The notes: a model not told the origin generated them from the sequence alone. 64,000 nt of DNA from Fragum whitleyi (GCA_948146395.1 OX411556.1:31261056-31325055), one strand, 5' to 3'. Positions 10,669 to 22,844 are shown, counted from the first letter of the stretch. Numbers and translations are program-made.

Positions 10669-10887
10669 TGTAACCCGTCACGCGAAAAGGGACCATCCGG
10701 GATTCTGTAAATTGAATTATTGAAAAGGAGATTTGATCCAGCATAGGTCAACCAGAAGTCGCATTTCAAAAATTCTACGACTGGAAGGTAGATTGATCAT
10801 TGTAGATTCAGAAAATAACCACGGTGCAAAATAGGGTCGACATTTTACGCACTTCTCAGATGGTCCCTTTTCGCGTGACGGGTCACA
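10669..10887. mobile_element. MITE-V, complete copy
   Basis: A 219-bp element with about 30-bp inverted repeats: TGTAACCCGTCACGCGAAAA at the left and, in reverse complement of the right, TGTGACCCGTCACGCGAAAA, each followed by GGGACCATC. Related copies at 23199-23422 and 38726-38903 share the internal motif GTCGCATTTCAAAAAT (here at about 10758). Confidence 0.88.
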
Positions 10888-12283
10888 TATTTTTAGACAT
10901 TTATATATTTTTAGACATAAGGACATTTATCATGAGAGCGAAAGACCACTGCTTATCATAGGACAGATAGTTCAATGCTTATCCAATTTACCGAACATAC
11001 AGCGTTATTACTTTAACTAATAGGCAATGATTTATTGTCTTTCCTCCTATAATATTAAGACTAGTAAGGAATTATTAATATAATTATTAATATTCCCGGG
11101 AGCGGCTATCGATCTTGGTTCTTTCATTGGCCCACACGTTCGGCGCGAGTACTGGTGAATTTTCCAGGAAGCAGAATCGAGAGGGATTAATCTAAGTTGT
11201 AAGAACTTGTTTCCCGATCGATGTAAAATAAATAGGTTTAAACCATTAATATAATTTTGCCGAGAAAATCCCGCTGTTTAAGTACTTTTCCGAAGAAAAT
11301 GAGTTTAACCCTTGGCATTCTGGACCCGGTATATTCATGTTTCGATAAGAAGATTTGGTAAGTGCAAGACTAATTACATTAATTTATGTGAAGCCTGATC
11401 TCCATCCAAAGTTTTTTGCTTGTGTTGTTTATAAATATTATTCCAACAGTGCGACTGAAACTCGACCTCATTTTTCTTTCTTTAAAATTGCATGAACATA
11501 AGTACAAATCCGAAATTTGGTTGTCGTTTTGGAATCCAGAGTCGGGTAATGATAATGATGCTATATATTGTTGTTTAAAATTGAATTATAGGGAAGTGTA
11601 CCATTGTATGTTTGACAAAGCTTAGAGTCTCAAGAGTCCATTATAGAACCTTGTTTAGGTTCAAAATATTTTCCTCTAGTCTTACTTGTCAAATGCATTT
11701 CAAGCTCATTAAGAGTAAGTCAACGCGTTTCCGATTAAGAGTGAAACGAAAACAATATACAACGTATTTAACTTGAAAGTCACTTGTAGCCCACATAATG
11801 TACGTCGTGTGACAAACTAGAACAGGACAGGAAAGAATAGCTTTAAGTGTTCCACTCAGTTTCCAGGTCAGCCTGCATACTTCAATTAGGGTATGGGTCA
11901 GAACAAGGTAAAGCTGAACTGAGATCAGAAAGACATTGGCAAGGTAAATGTATTTTCGAATGGATTTGGTATAAAAGTGTAAAAAAACGTGGTGGTGTTT
12001 ACATCATGTCATTGGAAGGTACTTAGTACTTAGTACTTGAAAATAATAATTAAAAAAATGATTTAATAACTGACTCTAATAAAATGCTGTAATGTATCAA
12101 AGGGCCAATTAGTCGTGGTATAACTTGAGCAATTAAAATAAAGGCGTGTTGTATGAGGTTTGCTTAAAAAAAGGTCGTATGAGTTAGGCTAAAAAAGAAA
12201 TAAAAAGACTGATATGTAGACTGAAGTTAACACCGTATAAGTACTCGCGTAAAGAAAATGTCGCCATGCTTTCTGTTTCGATT
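10888..12283. other. No gene recognised; one AT palindrome
   Basis: The only structure seen is a near-perfect palindrome at about 11069-11098 (GGAATTATTAATATAATTA and its complement) and a short tandem TACTTAG x3 near 12020. A 69-codon frame at 11416-11625 has no recognisable domain. Confidence 0.5.
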
Positions 12284-12313
12284 ATCGCCTCACATAATCA
12301 TTATGTGGTGGCG
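12284..12313. repeat. Short hairpin
   Basis: CGCCTCACATAAT and ATTATGTGGTGGCG form a stem of 13-14 bp with almost no loop. No second copy was found. Confidence 0.6.
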
Positions 12314-13284
12314 AAGAAAAAGAAGAAATTTACGGGAAATTTATCAGAGAAAATGTTCCTTTTAGATATCTTTGATAAAAAGATCTATTCTAAATGATGT
12401 TCGTAAATTGATTCAAATATTTATCTTTTCCTAGTGAACATTCGGCGTTCGTAATCTAAGGGCTTATTACTATCGCTTTATAAAGAGTTCCCGACTGTGA
12501 ACGCGATACATCAAAACTCTCTTGCTTCTGATGAACAGATGATTGATCTGAATGCCTAGTTAATTATTTCATCTCTTAACTTTTCATGATAGTTCAAGGT
12601 AGTTTTTAATATTCGAAACTATATATTTAAAGTATGTACTTGGCAGGAAACATGGGAAATATTTCACTGAACGTATCGTTTCACCAGATAATTTTTTAGT
12701 ATTGCTAAAAACTTATAGATCTAACTATTTACATGTCGAGTTATAAACTGTTTCGAATTCAGATCGTCTGCACCTCGGCGGAAATGTCACGCTCTCGAAT
12801 TTAATGCGATGACACTGAATTCGTAAAGATAAACAAACAAAATTTATTCAAGGTTTGCTAGGAGTTTTTCATCGTACATATCATGTACACTTTTCCCATG
12901 TCGCATAAACAAAATCTGCCTATCAATATGCAATAAAAAACTTCAGTAGAAAAAAAATGTAATAATGATAACTATAAAGGTTCAATTGCAGAAAATGAGG
13001 AGGGATTGCTTATGTACATATGCACTTGTAATTCTTCATGCGCTATGTAAACATTTTTACGTAACCGCCAAAGCGAAAAATCCTTTGTGTGTGTTTTGGC
13101 GTAAACACTTAAAGGATTCACTGAGTTTTTATTGAGAAATTCCGAGGACAGAGGTTTTGTGCCGGAGCGCAGAAAATCCAATTTGGAACGGTTCATACTT
13201 AACATGTGGGGCTTTGAGACTGTTATTCCAACTTCTGTTTTGAGAAAACCCTAGAAATTAATTTATAGATTCACACAATTAAAT
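12314..13284. other. No gene recognised
   Basis: AT-rich. The 77-codon minus-strand frame at 12972-13205 shows no domain. Confidence 0.5.
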
Positions 13285-13346
13285 AAGTGATCATAGGTCA
13301 ATATTGTCTATACCTGTTTAGACAATATTGACCTTTGATCACTTCC
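13285..13346. repeat. Near-perfect palindrome
   Basis: AAGTGATCATAGGTCAATAT and its complement AATATTGACCTTTGATCACTT, then GTCTA against TAGAC, enclose a loop TACCTGTT. The stem is about 26 bp with one mismatch. Confidence 0.85.
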
Positions 13347-14144
13347 TAAAACTTGCGCATCTATGCCGTTTGCATTGTGAGATTGTTATTCTTCTTTTTT
13401 AGAACACCCGGGAAAACGACACTATTTTTTTGTCTTGACGAATTCTGCGACATTGATGAAAATGTATCAAGTTGTAGAGTAATTCAAATTATTTTAATTG
13501 TCATTGATAGAATGCTAAGCGAACGATTTACATTGGGTTTTTAGTAGGAAGAGTGTTTCAATTTCGCCATGTTCCTAATATCATTCTTTCAACATACTTG
13601 TTATTTTATTACACGAAGAAAGTACATCTAGAAATTTGGATCACAGTTTTCCTTACGAATAAATGAGGAGAAAAACGTTATTTCGCAGTGCATGAAAATT
13701 TAAACTTTTCTGGTCAACCAGAAACTTTAAATGGTTTTGAGAATGTTGGAAAGAACTGGAGGAAGGGTTACTTACATCGGATTTCAGAAAAATCTTCTAT
13801 GATTTTGAAGTAACTATTATGTCACCCGTTTTCACCGAAATCAAAGAGAGACAAAGGTTGACTAGAAAGATAAATAAAACAAATAAAACATTGGAAGAGT
13901 GTGTGATTCATCAGGCGAAATGGGGTTATGTGAGAAGTGTGAAAAGGTCAAGCCAAGTCAAGACCGCGGAAGGTGGGCGTATTTTAGTATCATCTTCTCC
14001 GTTTGTCTGTCCGAATGCTTTTCCTACATGTTTCCTCGTATTTGAATAGAATTTTCACAGAATTATCTTATAGTCAATTGACATTGCGCATATATTGTGG
14101 GCTTAGGTGACACTCTGCGACTCAATTATGTTTCGGCGTGTATT
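13347..14144. other. No gene recognised
   Basis: Contains a small hairpin TTTCTGG/CCAGAAA near 13710. A 76-codon plus-strand frame at 13819-14049 has no recognisable domain. Confidence 0.5.
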
Positions 14145-14550
14145 CATTCGGAGCATCGCTCAGAATTTTCCGTAAACTAGAAAGTACCTAGGACGTAAGT
14201 GTAGAAATTTTGGTCATTTTTAGGTAAACTGGCTTCTGGTGGTACTTCGGTTATATAATACACTTTCAGAAAAACACATTCAGGTTGTTTTTTCCGATTG
14301 TCTGTAGATTTCATTTTAGGCATGACAAAATGCACCAAAACACTGCGTTTTGTTATCAAATTATAATTAATTATTATAAATTAATTAATTAATCTTTTCG
14401 TTGTTTTTTTTTCGCAACGTTATCCTTAGTAACATGTATGTTTATGACGTCATATAAACCCACGCGTGATATGACGCGCTTTCATTTCTGCGCCCTCATT
14501 TTTTTCGAGTTTTTTTTTTTTTTTGTAGAATCACCGGAGCTTTACGATTG
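14145..14550 (+). mobile_element. Family F element, diverged copy F3
   Basis: Starts CATTCGGAGCATCGCTCAG and ends CGATTG, as the copies at 18598-18999 and 41511-41913 do. It keeps TAGAAAGTACC..GGACGTAAG, TTCTGGTGGTACTTCGGTTA, half of the central palindrome (CACTGCGTTTTGTTATCAAA), TGACGTCATAT and ATGACGCGCT. The left arm of the central palindrome is lost and replaced by AT-rich sequence. Confidence 0.8.
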
Positions 14551-17082
14551 GGCGTAGATTGTAAGTCTTGCGCTCTTGTTCGGAAACTATAACCACAAGT
14601 AGCTAACACGGATTGGGATAGTGTAATATTACCATTAATTAACCAAAAAAAAATGTCTACACATTTTTTTTCTTATCACAATATATAGTATAGACAAGGT
14701 CCCGAACTACCCTCTTTTATGCAGAAAATCTGGTCGACCGAGATCGCGCAACTCAACTTTACACCTGTAAATCTAGCTTTGATACAACGCTCTACTTAAA
14801 TCACTGATTGCATTCTTTTGAGAACATTTTTTCCTGTTACTCACAATCTGATTCTTCTCAGAAATATCAACACTTCAGTCTAGATCTATGTTTACTTTTC
14901 ATTTGGCAACCTGGAAGAAACATTTCTGCAACGGCCATTTTTGTTTATAAGCTTTCGACCAATCAGGTAGCCTGACTCTACAGCTTAGGTCCCAGTATGT
15001 AGTAGAGTGTGAAATATGCGAATTGGCCATGGTCAAAATTAGAAATAATAGTCAAAGGTAAGTTTCGAGTAGATATTTGAACATGTTAATGCAAAAAGTT
15101 GCTTTAAATGATCCTACGATGTAATTTTGAGACCATTTATGAATACGAAACTAACAGGTCATGACCTTTTGACAGTTTCTCTGCACCCGGTGACTCTGTG
15201 AACAAAGGGTGGTGGGGTATCGGATTTTAGCCGGCTGAAAGGGCCGAAAAAATAGGGTAGGTGTTCTGCAGAATATTGTAAAAAAAGAAGATGGTTGGCA
15301 AATACTTTGTGATGCATCAACAGAATTGGCACTATTTTTGCTTTACAAAAAGCAAGCCTAACACAGATTATCATTTCCCTTGCGATAGCCATGGAAGTTT
15401 GAATTTCGTGCAAAACAACCTGCTTGAGAGGCCGGTATTGGATGCAGTGTGACTAGGGTGTTTTTAACAGAGAATTTGTGAAATCTATTATAGTCTGTAC
15501 CCTTAGTTCTTATCTACGCGGAGACCATTAAGTGACGTCATCATGAACGTTACATAGCAACCACGTGCATCATGAGCGCTTAAAGAAATTTTTGTCTCAT
15601 TTTCGCTTAAAAGGAGGAGAATAATCTTTTGTTTTCAAGTAAGACCGATTGGTATTGCATAGTGTGAACAAAAAAAGAGTTATATTTCAACTCGTGAATT
15701 TTTTTCTTCCTTTATTCACTCAATTGAAATATAAATCAATCGCACATTGAAACAAACGGTTATCATTTCTGTCTAAAATTTGCTACTTTTGAAATGCGAC
15801 CACGGTTGACATTTTCTTGGGTTCTCATGCATTTTTTTCATTATTTTATGGATATCTCAGATTGTCCCTTTCTCAGTGACTGTCCACATTCATTTTAACG
15901 AGAAGCCTAATGCTTCAATGTTTCGAGAGAATTAGACATTTCTGATGACTTTCATGCCTGTCGGTAAATCCTCTCAACAGATAAACTCGTAATTTGCAGC
16001 GTCTCAAATAACAACATGCGATTTAGCTTGCATGATTTGAGGTTATGGCTTCAAGTAAAAAACTCGGAATAACAGACGTTAAAATCAAGAAGCGTGGCAT
16101 AAATTCTGCCAATTCTGTTTCAAATTTTATCGGTTGCCAACGCTGATGAATTATCCAACCGAAAATTGGCAAATAAAATGCAATTTTTAACAAGGAATTA
16201 TTGCTTGGTTACCATAGCAACGTTCCTGTTTAGCAATTTAATCGAATTGGTGATTAATAATGATGTGTATTGAAGTGAAGTTTATTGTCATTATAAAAGT
16301 ATCTCATTGTATGGAATCCATTCATTTACCTATATATGTCGCCAGTGTAACACTGTAAAGAAATCATTGATCAAGAACAGACCGAATTAAGATATTGAAT
16401 GATGGTGGCAGAGACTATAAATTTTCCTTCATTAAGAGATAATTATAAAGTCGCAAAACTAATCTAAATATTTCTTCCAACCAGTTTCGCCTTCCACATA
16501 TACAGAGAAAATGTGTTAAATGCGTGGACTTTTAAAGAAAAAGATCAAATGAATTTGTATTTTTGAATTAATGATTAAATGAAATTTATACACATGTGTT
16601 ATCAAATTTGTAATGTCATACCAAAACTTCCTTTTAGATCTATCCACTTAATTTTAATGCATATCACAACCAAAAAAGGGCTTTTCCACACAGGAAGCTT
16701 TATATAGATGTTCTATATATGTTAACCGTCGGTTGAATACTCAGAATTTTGTCTAAAGAGATTACGATTATTTTTTCCCAGTCAATCAGGGCCCGAGGTT
16801 ACAATTTTTTTTCGTGCTCAGCTGGGAGTCTTCTCAAATTAAGTATCTAAAGAAATGTAAAAAGATAATAATAATTACAATTTTACTTTTAATAGCATAA
16901 AGATATGGTTACATTTTATGTTCATGCATTCATTTTAGTATTAAAACCGAATTACGACTTAAATCTTAGGCTGAAATTTGAGATTGTTAGTTTTTGATAT
17001 ATAGATTTATTATCGATTTATTTACCACACACAATTTAAGACTTTGATAGACTTTATGACTGTGCATCATGAAAGACCTATT
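14551..17082. other. Long stretch without recognised genes
   Basis: Apart from possible decayed pieces (GTGACGTCATCATG at about 15532 resembling family F; TTTTGAAATGCGACCACGG at about 15788 resembling family V) I see nothing assignable in 2.5 kb. Frames of up to 84 codons (15159-15413 minus) have no domain. Confidence 0.45.
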
Positions 17083-17312
17083 CACCTTATAACATCATGA
17101 AATTGATAATGTTAATGACTTTAGAATGATTTTGGTGTGAAATTGAACGAGTGGGACAGGCGAGTTAATGTTGATCGTTTGTTTTTTTAAGTTTTTAAAA
17201 CGAATTTCGAGCGTTCTCGAATGAGTGAGTTTTTTAGATGCATTGAATGGCTCACTGGATAGATCTAGAATGGTCCTGATCGTAGTTATTGTCAATATTA
17301 CGATTTATCTTA
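17083..17312 (+). mobile_element. MITE-A, internally deleted copy
   Basis: The left end ACATCATGAAATTGATAATG and right part AATGGTCCTGATCG..TTGTCAATATTACGAT are recognisable, but the central hairpin and the adjoining GTGTGTCTTCAAGGA block are missing. Length about 230 bp instead of about 428. Confidence 0.7.
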
Positions 17313-17344
17313 TGACTATACAAATATCCGTATGAAAACATCCC

Positions 17345-17626
17345 TTACAATATTTTATTTATGCTTTCATATAGTTATATTAAGAAAAAAGATATAATGC
17401 GGTTATTTTTTAAACCTGCATTTCAGTTAGAAACATTTACGAAAACAAGACAGGTTATAAAACAATAGAGGTTATAAAATAAATATAATACGTACTTGGT
17501 GTAATGTATGAAAAAATATCTAACTCGGTTGTGAGAATTGATAATTGTCTCGGCAGAGCCTCGACAATTTTCAATTCTCCCAACCTCGATAGATATTTTT
17601 TTCATATCATACACTAAGTACGTATC
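17345..17626 (-). repeat. Family P repeat, copy 2
   Basis: The palindrome lies at 17489-17626 (TACTTGGTGTAATGTATG to CATACACTAAGTACGTA) with the loop GGCAGAGCC. The sequence to its left is the reverse complement of the unique arm of the copy at 229-505 (for example GTTAGAAACAT and AATGCGGTTATTTTT). So this copy is inverted relative to copies 1 and 3. Confidence 0.8.
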
Positions 17627-18597
17627 ATATATATCTCTAACTGACGCACCTTCATATACCAGATCTATGGGAGACATATCCAAAGCACATTCCTACAAAA
17701 ACCTTCACTAGCCAAAGCAATACCAAAAATCATTATTATCCAAAGATCGATTGCTGATTGGAAAGATGTGCGTGTTTTAATCTACGGGGACATTTTTTTT
17801 CTTACTCAACAGCTCAAATCAACATTTGAAAAGAAAGAAATCTTCGAGCCCATTTTTGAAGGAAAAAGCTAACGGACGCAAGGACCAACGCAGCATGACA
17901 TTCCGGGATGCCAAAAGCCCAATAACACACTGGCCATCATTCATTGGAACTTCAAACCTAATATTGTGTATTTCGTGAAAAAGGATCGTTTCATTTCTAG
18001 TCTAAGCTTGCCTATATACCCATGTACTCTCACCCTAAGTTTGATAGTCTTACTGTAATACTTACAAAGAATTATAAACACGTTTACTCAAGTGTACTGG
18101 TCAAATGTTGATTACAGATCAGTATGTCAAAGTGATAAATGTCACAGCCAGCGATATAAAACATGCGATTTTATTAGTGTAATAATTACAAAACATGTAA
18201 ATGTCATCGCGTCTTGCCCATGACCAATTAATTCGGACTTGTGAAGTTACTTTATCGAAATCAGTTTTGTTTGAATACGCTTTATGCAACTTCGAACAAT
18301 ATTTCATTCAAATCGCGACGATTAAAACTCCTAACTATGGTTCAATGTTTCCACAAAAGTGCCATCTTTACGTCATTGCTAAGCCCCTTGACTTAACATA
18401 TAAGAAAATAATGAATGGGATACTCATTAAGGATAGCGACCCAGCATTTTGTATTTGATTCTTGATGCAATGGAACATCGAAAAGTCAACTCGATTCCGT
18501 GATATATCAAAAGTTTCAAGTGTAAGAATTGAAACCTCGGTGAATCATAACGGGTCGTGGTGGAACATCGCGAAAATTACCCGCTGTGTACGCTTTC
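17627..18597. other. No gene recognised
   Basis: Frames of 76 and 85 codons around 18201-18692 have no recognisable domain, and the second runs into the family F element. Confidence 0.5.
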
Positions 18598-18999
18598 CAA
18601 TCGGAAACCCTCGGCGAATCTACGGAATAGACCTCGGGAATAATACGGACTCAGCCATGAAAGCGCGTCATTTCGCGCGTAGGTTTATATGACGTCACAA
18701 GCACCAACGATCCACTAAGGATGACGTTGCATAAAATAAAATCAACGAAAGAATAAAAGTGGGCGTATTATAATTTGATAACAAAACGCAGTGGTTTACT
18801 GCGTTTTGTCATCAAATTATAGTATGCCCAAAAGATCTCCAAAGATGATCGGAGAGAATTAATAAAATGTGATTTTCTACAAGCGTATTAACCGAAGTAC
18901 CACTAGGAGCCGAATTACCTAAAAAATGACCCAAAATTACTATACTTACGTCCGAGGTACTTTTCAGTTTACGGAAAAGTCCAAGCGATATTCCGAATG
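18598..18999 (-). mobile_element. Family F element, copy F2
   Basis: A 402-bp copy inverted relative to 41511-41913. The ends are CAATCGGAAACCCTCGGCG and, at the right, TCCGAATG, which are imperfect inverted repeats of each other. The centre is a strong palindrome (about 18758-18830): GGGCGTATTATAATTTGATA, then ACAAAACGCAGTGG and the complementary arm ending TATGCCC. Conserved TGACGTCA and GACGCG motifs lie in the left third. Confidence 0.9.
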
Positions 19000-19390
19000 T
19001 GCGATTTCAACGAGTCATCTAACCCCGAATAAGTAGAAGATGTTTCAATTTGAATCACCACGAATTGTTTTAAAAAAGAAATTTTAGGATAGCAAATCTC
19101 TGCAGTGACCAGGACTATGCTGGCTGATCAGTCTTTACTTCGTGCCTATGTTATATTGTTGAGAATATCACACACAGGATAAGTAAGAATATAAAGTTAC
19201 TAAAATAAGTCTAAAAAATTAATCGACCAAATATCCGTTTATCACTGACTATCTTTGTATTCTGATATATGAAGCAGATAACCTAAACATCGTTACTACG
19301 GAATAATTTAGTGTGTAGAACGAGATTTTGATCACCCGACGACAATTTGTATCCTCGAAAATAGAGTAGGCAGCATTAGAGTAGGCAGTA

Positions 19391-19412
19391 ATCTGTAAAT
19401 TTGATTGACAGA
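19391..19412. repeat. 22-bp direct repeat, left member
   Basis: Starts ATCTGTAAATTTGATT and ends GACAGA. It is identical to 20169-20190. The pair brackets the family E element, touching it directly on this side. Confidence 0.85.
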
Positions 19413-19496
19413 CATTCGGAACATCACTCGGCCATTTTCGTAAACTACAACGGACCTCGGATGTATATAAGGCGGATGGGTATGTAACAAAATTGT

Positions 19497-19800
19497 AACC
19501 AGCTCGATTAGCTCAGTTGGTAGAGCACCGGACTTCAAAACCATTGAAGTTCGACCACGTAGGTTCGATTCCCGGGCTGGTACACTAACAAAAACTAATT
19601 GTCTTTCGGATGAGACGTTAAACCGATGCCCCGTGAGACGGTGCTTTACACTGAGCACGTTAAAGAACCATGGCGGATCTCAGCAGTAGTTTCGTCATGT
19701 ATCCTTGCACTATCCCCCGTAACAACTATCCGTCTTCTGGGGGCGTCGCTCATATGGGCATGTGCTACGGTAGCGACGATAAATAAACGGAAATACATAC
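19497..19800 (+). mobile_element. SINE-N, complete copy with target-site duplication
   Basis: A tRNA-like head (19498-19581) is followed by a central domain TTTCGGATGAGACGTTAAAC / GAGCACGTTAAAGAACC. This resembles the conserved Nin-type domain known from invertebrate SINEs (from memory, unsearched). The 3' part CTATCCGTCTTCTGGGGGC ends in an AT-rich tail. Perfect 11-bp direct repeats AACAAAATTGT flank it (19486-19496 and 19801-19811). The paralogous element at 41051-41496 shows the unoccupied site. The intact ends suggest a fairly young insertion. Confidence 0.94.
19509..19572 (+). promoter_or_regulatory. Internal RNA polymerase III promoter (A and B boxes) of SINE-N
   Basis: A box TAGCTCAGTTGG at 19509-19520 and B box GGTTCGATTCC at 19562-19572. 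The sequence around them starts ACCAGCTC and ends GGGCTGGT, which can pair like an acceptor stem. The anticodon region (CTTCAAA) does not form a canonical 5-bp stem. I therefore call this a tRNA-derived SINE promoter and not a tRNA gene. Confidence 0.8.
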
Positions 19801-20168
19801 AACAAAATTGTGAGAAAAAGCGCGGAAACAACCGTCGCTATCTTTAGATTGATATTATATACATTAAAAATCGGCTGAAAAATCTTAATTATTGAGAATG
19901 ACGAATCATTCTCAAAAATGAAGATTTTTCAGCCGTTATGTATGAATCTAAAGATATTTATATAAGGATACGACTGTGACTTAAACGAATAGCGTTGGCG
20001 ACGTCGAATGTTTTCACTCAAAGTTTCGAGGGCTAACGCCATTTCAACTGACGCCATCGAGTTTTTCCAAGGTTTTCCCGTATTTTTTTTTAAAAATAGT
20101 CCGTCTATGTACATCCGAGGTTGATCGTGAGATTAGCCGATTGACCGAGTGGTGTTCCGAATGGATTT

Positions 20169-20190
20169 ATCTGTAAATTTGATTGACAGA
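20169..20190. repeat. 22-bp direct repeat, right member
   Basis: Identical to 19391-19412 and separated from the right end of element E1 by only five bases. It is longer than usual target duplications for DNA transposons. Confidence 0.85.
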
Positions 20191-20665
20191 CTGGGGACGG
20201 TTGGAGGATGACCGGTAATCACTACAATATGTCACACACAGACACATGTATGACATATTTACGACGTGTTTGCACCCACATTATTGATTCAGGACACTAT
20301 TATTTTACGAGGGAAATAAGATGAAGGTCTATAATAATCCTACTTGGAGTAATGGAGACGGGAAGACTTTCAAGTATTTTGGAGGATTTTCTTTTAAATG
20401 CATGGTCTCTATTGCTTATTATTCTTCAGTATTAATAAATATGTGAATAATTAGTTCGTGTCTTTCATCACCAATGTTATCTGGTCGAGGTTGGAAGAAT
20501 TTATCCTGGCGAGGCCCCGTGTTCATAAATAGAACCCGGTTACCTTTAGGCTCCGACTAACTACATCTAGGTTATGAATTGATCATCTTCATTGCTCGGA
20601 CAATTAGGCAGTTAAGACTCCGATACATTCAAAATCATTTGTATATACATGTAAACGAAGAACAA
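20191..20665. other. No gene recognised
   Basis: No repeat assignment or coding signal. Confidence 0.5.
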
Positions 20666-20791
20666 CCCTGCGTTCAGAATAACCGAAACGGTGCAAACGA
20701 TTTGCAAATTATAACCCGCTTTGCACGCGAACTTGCGTGCACAGCGGGGTATAACTCGCAAACAATTTGTTTTATTATCCTGAACGCGGGA
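20666..20791. repeat. Foldback family G, copy 1
   Basis: Outer arms CCCTGCGTTCAGAATAA and ATCCTGAACGCGGG; inner arms TATAACCCGCTTTGCACG and GTGCACAGCGGGGTATA. The whole 126 bp is a palindrome with a short loop. Short overlapping open frames on both strands here result from the symmetry. Confidence 0.88.
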
Positions 20792-21075
20792 AAGGGTTCG
20801 AAGGTTAAATATATCCAGCAACTAATTTGTTTACATTTCTCCAAGAAATAATTTACTTTATTATAACAACTGTAAGAAATATTCCTTACTCCCGAGTTTA
20901 AGATTGAAGACACCTTCTCATTAGTGTCAAAACATGTGTATTACTGTTTCTCATTTGTTGAAAACACCATCATGTTCGGATTATAACAAACTTAAAGTTG
21001 GTAAGATATACGGCTCAATATACTACAAAAATGTCATTCCTGTTGTGATACCTTACCGTTTAACCATTTTTGATT

Positions 21076-21415
21076 ATGCCCCGTAAGGGCTGGGCTTAGC
21101 CGTGACGTTATTTGGCGAGTTAACTTTTAAATATTTTGGGTTCACAAAAAAGTAAGACGGCAATAATCGTGAACGCGTGCAAGTAACTGTATCCTAAAAT
21201 CAAAAGGATTCACGTGCTTAGAAACTGAACACATTTCATCTTTGGGTACCAAAGCCTTGAGGCTGAAGTCACAAGGGTTTTGTTACCAACCTACGCTTTA
21301 TGGTCTCAAGTTAATTATGTCGACTATCTTTAGCGGTAAATGATAATGAATAAAGGCTGATTTACCTTAACATTAAGTGTACCGAGCCGTAACTTAGGCT
21401 CCGCCCTGCCAGGGG
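21076..21415 (-). mobile_element. MITE-C, copy 1
   Basis: The right end GGCTCCGCCCTGCCAGGGG and left end AAGGGCTGGGCTTAGCCG are imperfect inverted repeats. The body shares with 28756-29106 and 45005-45505 the motifs AACTGTATCCTAAAA, CAAAAGGATT, TAATTATGTCGACTATCTTT and a central palindrome (GCCTTGAGGCTGAAGT / CACAAGGGTTTTGTTACCAA). Length about 340 bp; non-coding. Confidence 0.85.
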
Positions 21416-21529
21416 AAAAATCGTGAATTATATGAGCTGGTGATGGTTTGGATGCGTCTGAGTGATCCGCGCATACACCAAAGTCAAATCTATTTATACA
21501 TGTGTTTAGTACTGCGTAGATTTTACTTA

Positions 21530-21635
21530 CAGGGAGATAATTAACTATCGTAAATTTCGTTCATCCACACAAAATACATGATTTTGATTTACCCCCGATA
21601 GATATCATTCAAAACTCACCCATCCCATACGCGTA
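21530..21635 (-). mobile_element. MITE-A central fragment
   Basis: ACAGGGAGATAATTAACTAT, CGTAAATTTCGTTCATCC, TTACCCCCGATAG and AAAACTCACCCATCCCATA follow the order of the MITE-A centre and adjoining arm. TIRs are missing. Confidence 0.6.
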
Positions 21636-22844
21636 CTGATAATTTAGAAAATATCGCCACTTCTGAAAATAGTTCATGCAAATAAGAAAAACAATATTAG
21701 ATATATGAATCAACGTTAATATCATTTTTTTTATAGTGTATTGATCCATTAGAAAAAAAAAGGTTGTATATTTTTTTTACTTTTTTTTCAACGAAAAAGA
21801 ATTAACCCTACAATGTGTAGCCTTTGTTAGCCAAGACATGTACAGGGAACGTTTAATAATGGCCAGTGTTTACAAAATTCAAAACACCTCCACATATATT
21901 TGAGTATTCAAACCTGTCAGTTTGATTGTCATGTGCTGACAGGTTAATGCAGGTTTTATGTACAAAACCATTTGGCTGGTGATTTACCTCTTATCTGCAT
22001 ATTATTGCACTTGTCTTGTACATATCTGATGACATTGAACTCCGATCACCTGTAGTTCTATAGTTCACGGACTTTGAACTTTTGATACAATGTTTTACTA
22101 CAATATCGTCGTTTTTCTTCCAAAACCGCGTAACTATAGTTTCAAATAAGCTGCAGAAACGAAGTTTGTTAAGAAAATGGAGATTGTTAGAGTGACCTCT
22201 TTTTGTAAGTTTTTTTTTTTTTTTTTTTGATTCGGTTAAGTTATCAAAACAAATCATTTTTCGATCCACCAATTAGAGTATTTCTAGATAGTTGAAAAGT
22301 GCTTCTCACTAACATAATATGTTATTTGAGTACAATCCTGCACCCTCCCTATTACCTGATTTATTATTCTTTTTATAGAATGATCTCGTTTTCGACCCTC
22401 AATGACATTTGTACAAGCGCATGTTATTAGATAAATACTCGCATTGCTGCGAGTTAATAGACTGAAGTTCATGTCTAGGAATCGTAGTATTATCTATCGT
22501 GCAGTTTCGGTAATATATTAGCATTATATGACCGAATTCCAATAATTCAAGGTAGATTAGTTCCGATATTAAGTACATCGTTAACAATTGATATTAACTT
22601 TCTGCAAAAAAATCTTTTCACGCCATACATATAAGACCTTCAATAGATCTTTCATACGGTATATGCAATACGTTTCTCTAGAAAAAAGTTAATACCGTCA
22701 TGAAACTGACAGGATGAATGCTCTAGGAATACTTTGCAGAGGCTGGATAAGAGAAATTTTGATTGTCACTTCGGGAATGATTTTATATTAAATGTTTGAA
22801 GAAACTCTACGTAAATATCCATTCTCGTTCAGCATTGTCAGCAG
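21636..22844. other. No gene recognised; poly-T runs
   Basis: Contains a long T run at about 22208-22229 and a small hairpin ACCTGTCAG/CTGACAGGT near 21911. A 93-codon minus-strand frame at 21991-22272 has no domain and begins beside the homopolymer. Confidence 0.5.

Larger units (their letters stand above)
19413..20163 (+). mobile_element. Family E element E1, interrupted by a SINE
   Basis: Ends are CATTCGGAACATCACTCGG at the left and GAGTGGTGTTCCGAATG at the right (imperfect TIRs). It carries the body shared with 41051-41496: GGCGGATGGGTATGTAAC, a palindrome at about 19862-19945 (CGGCTGAAAAATCTTAAT and its complement), AGCGTTGGCGACGTCGAA and TAGTCCGTCTATGTACATCC. Removing the 304-bp SINE-N and one target duplication leaves about 436 bp, close to the 446 bp of the other copy. 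Non-coding. Confidence 0.9.

Noticed and set aside
19498..19581. tRNA gene, possibly with a TCA anticodon (CTTCAAA loop)
   Set aside because: The acceptor-like ends pair and A/B boxes are present, but the anticodon arm does not fold with a 5-bp stem. The sequence also continues into a SINE body with target duplications.
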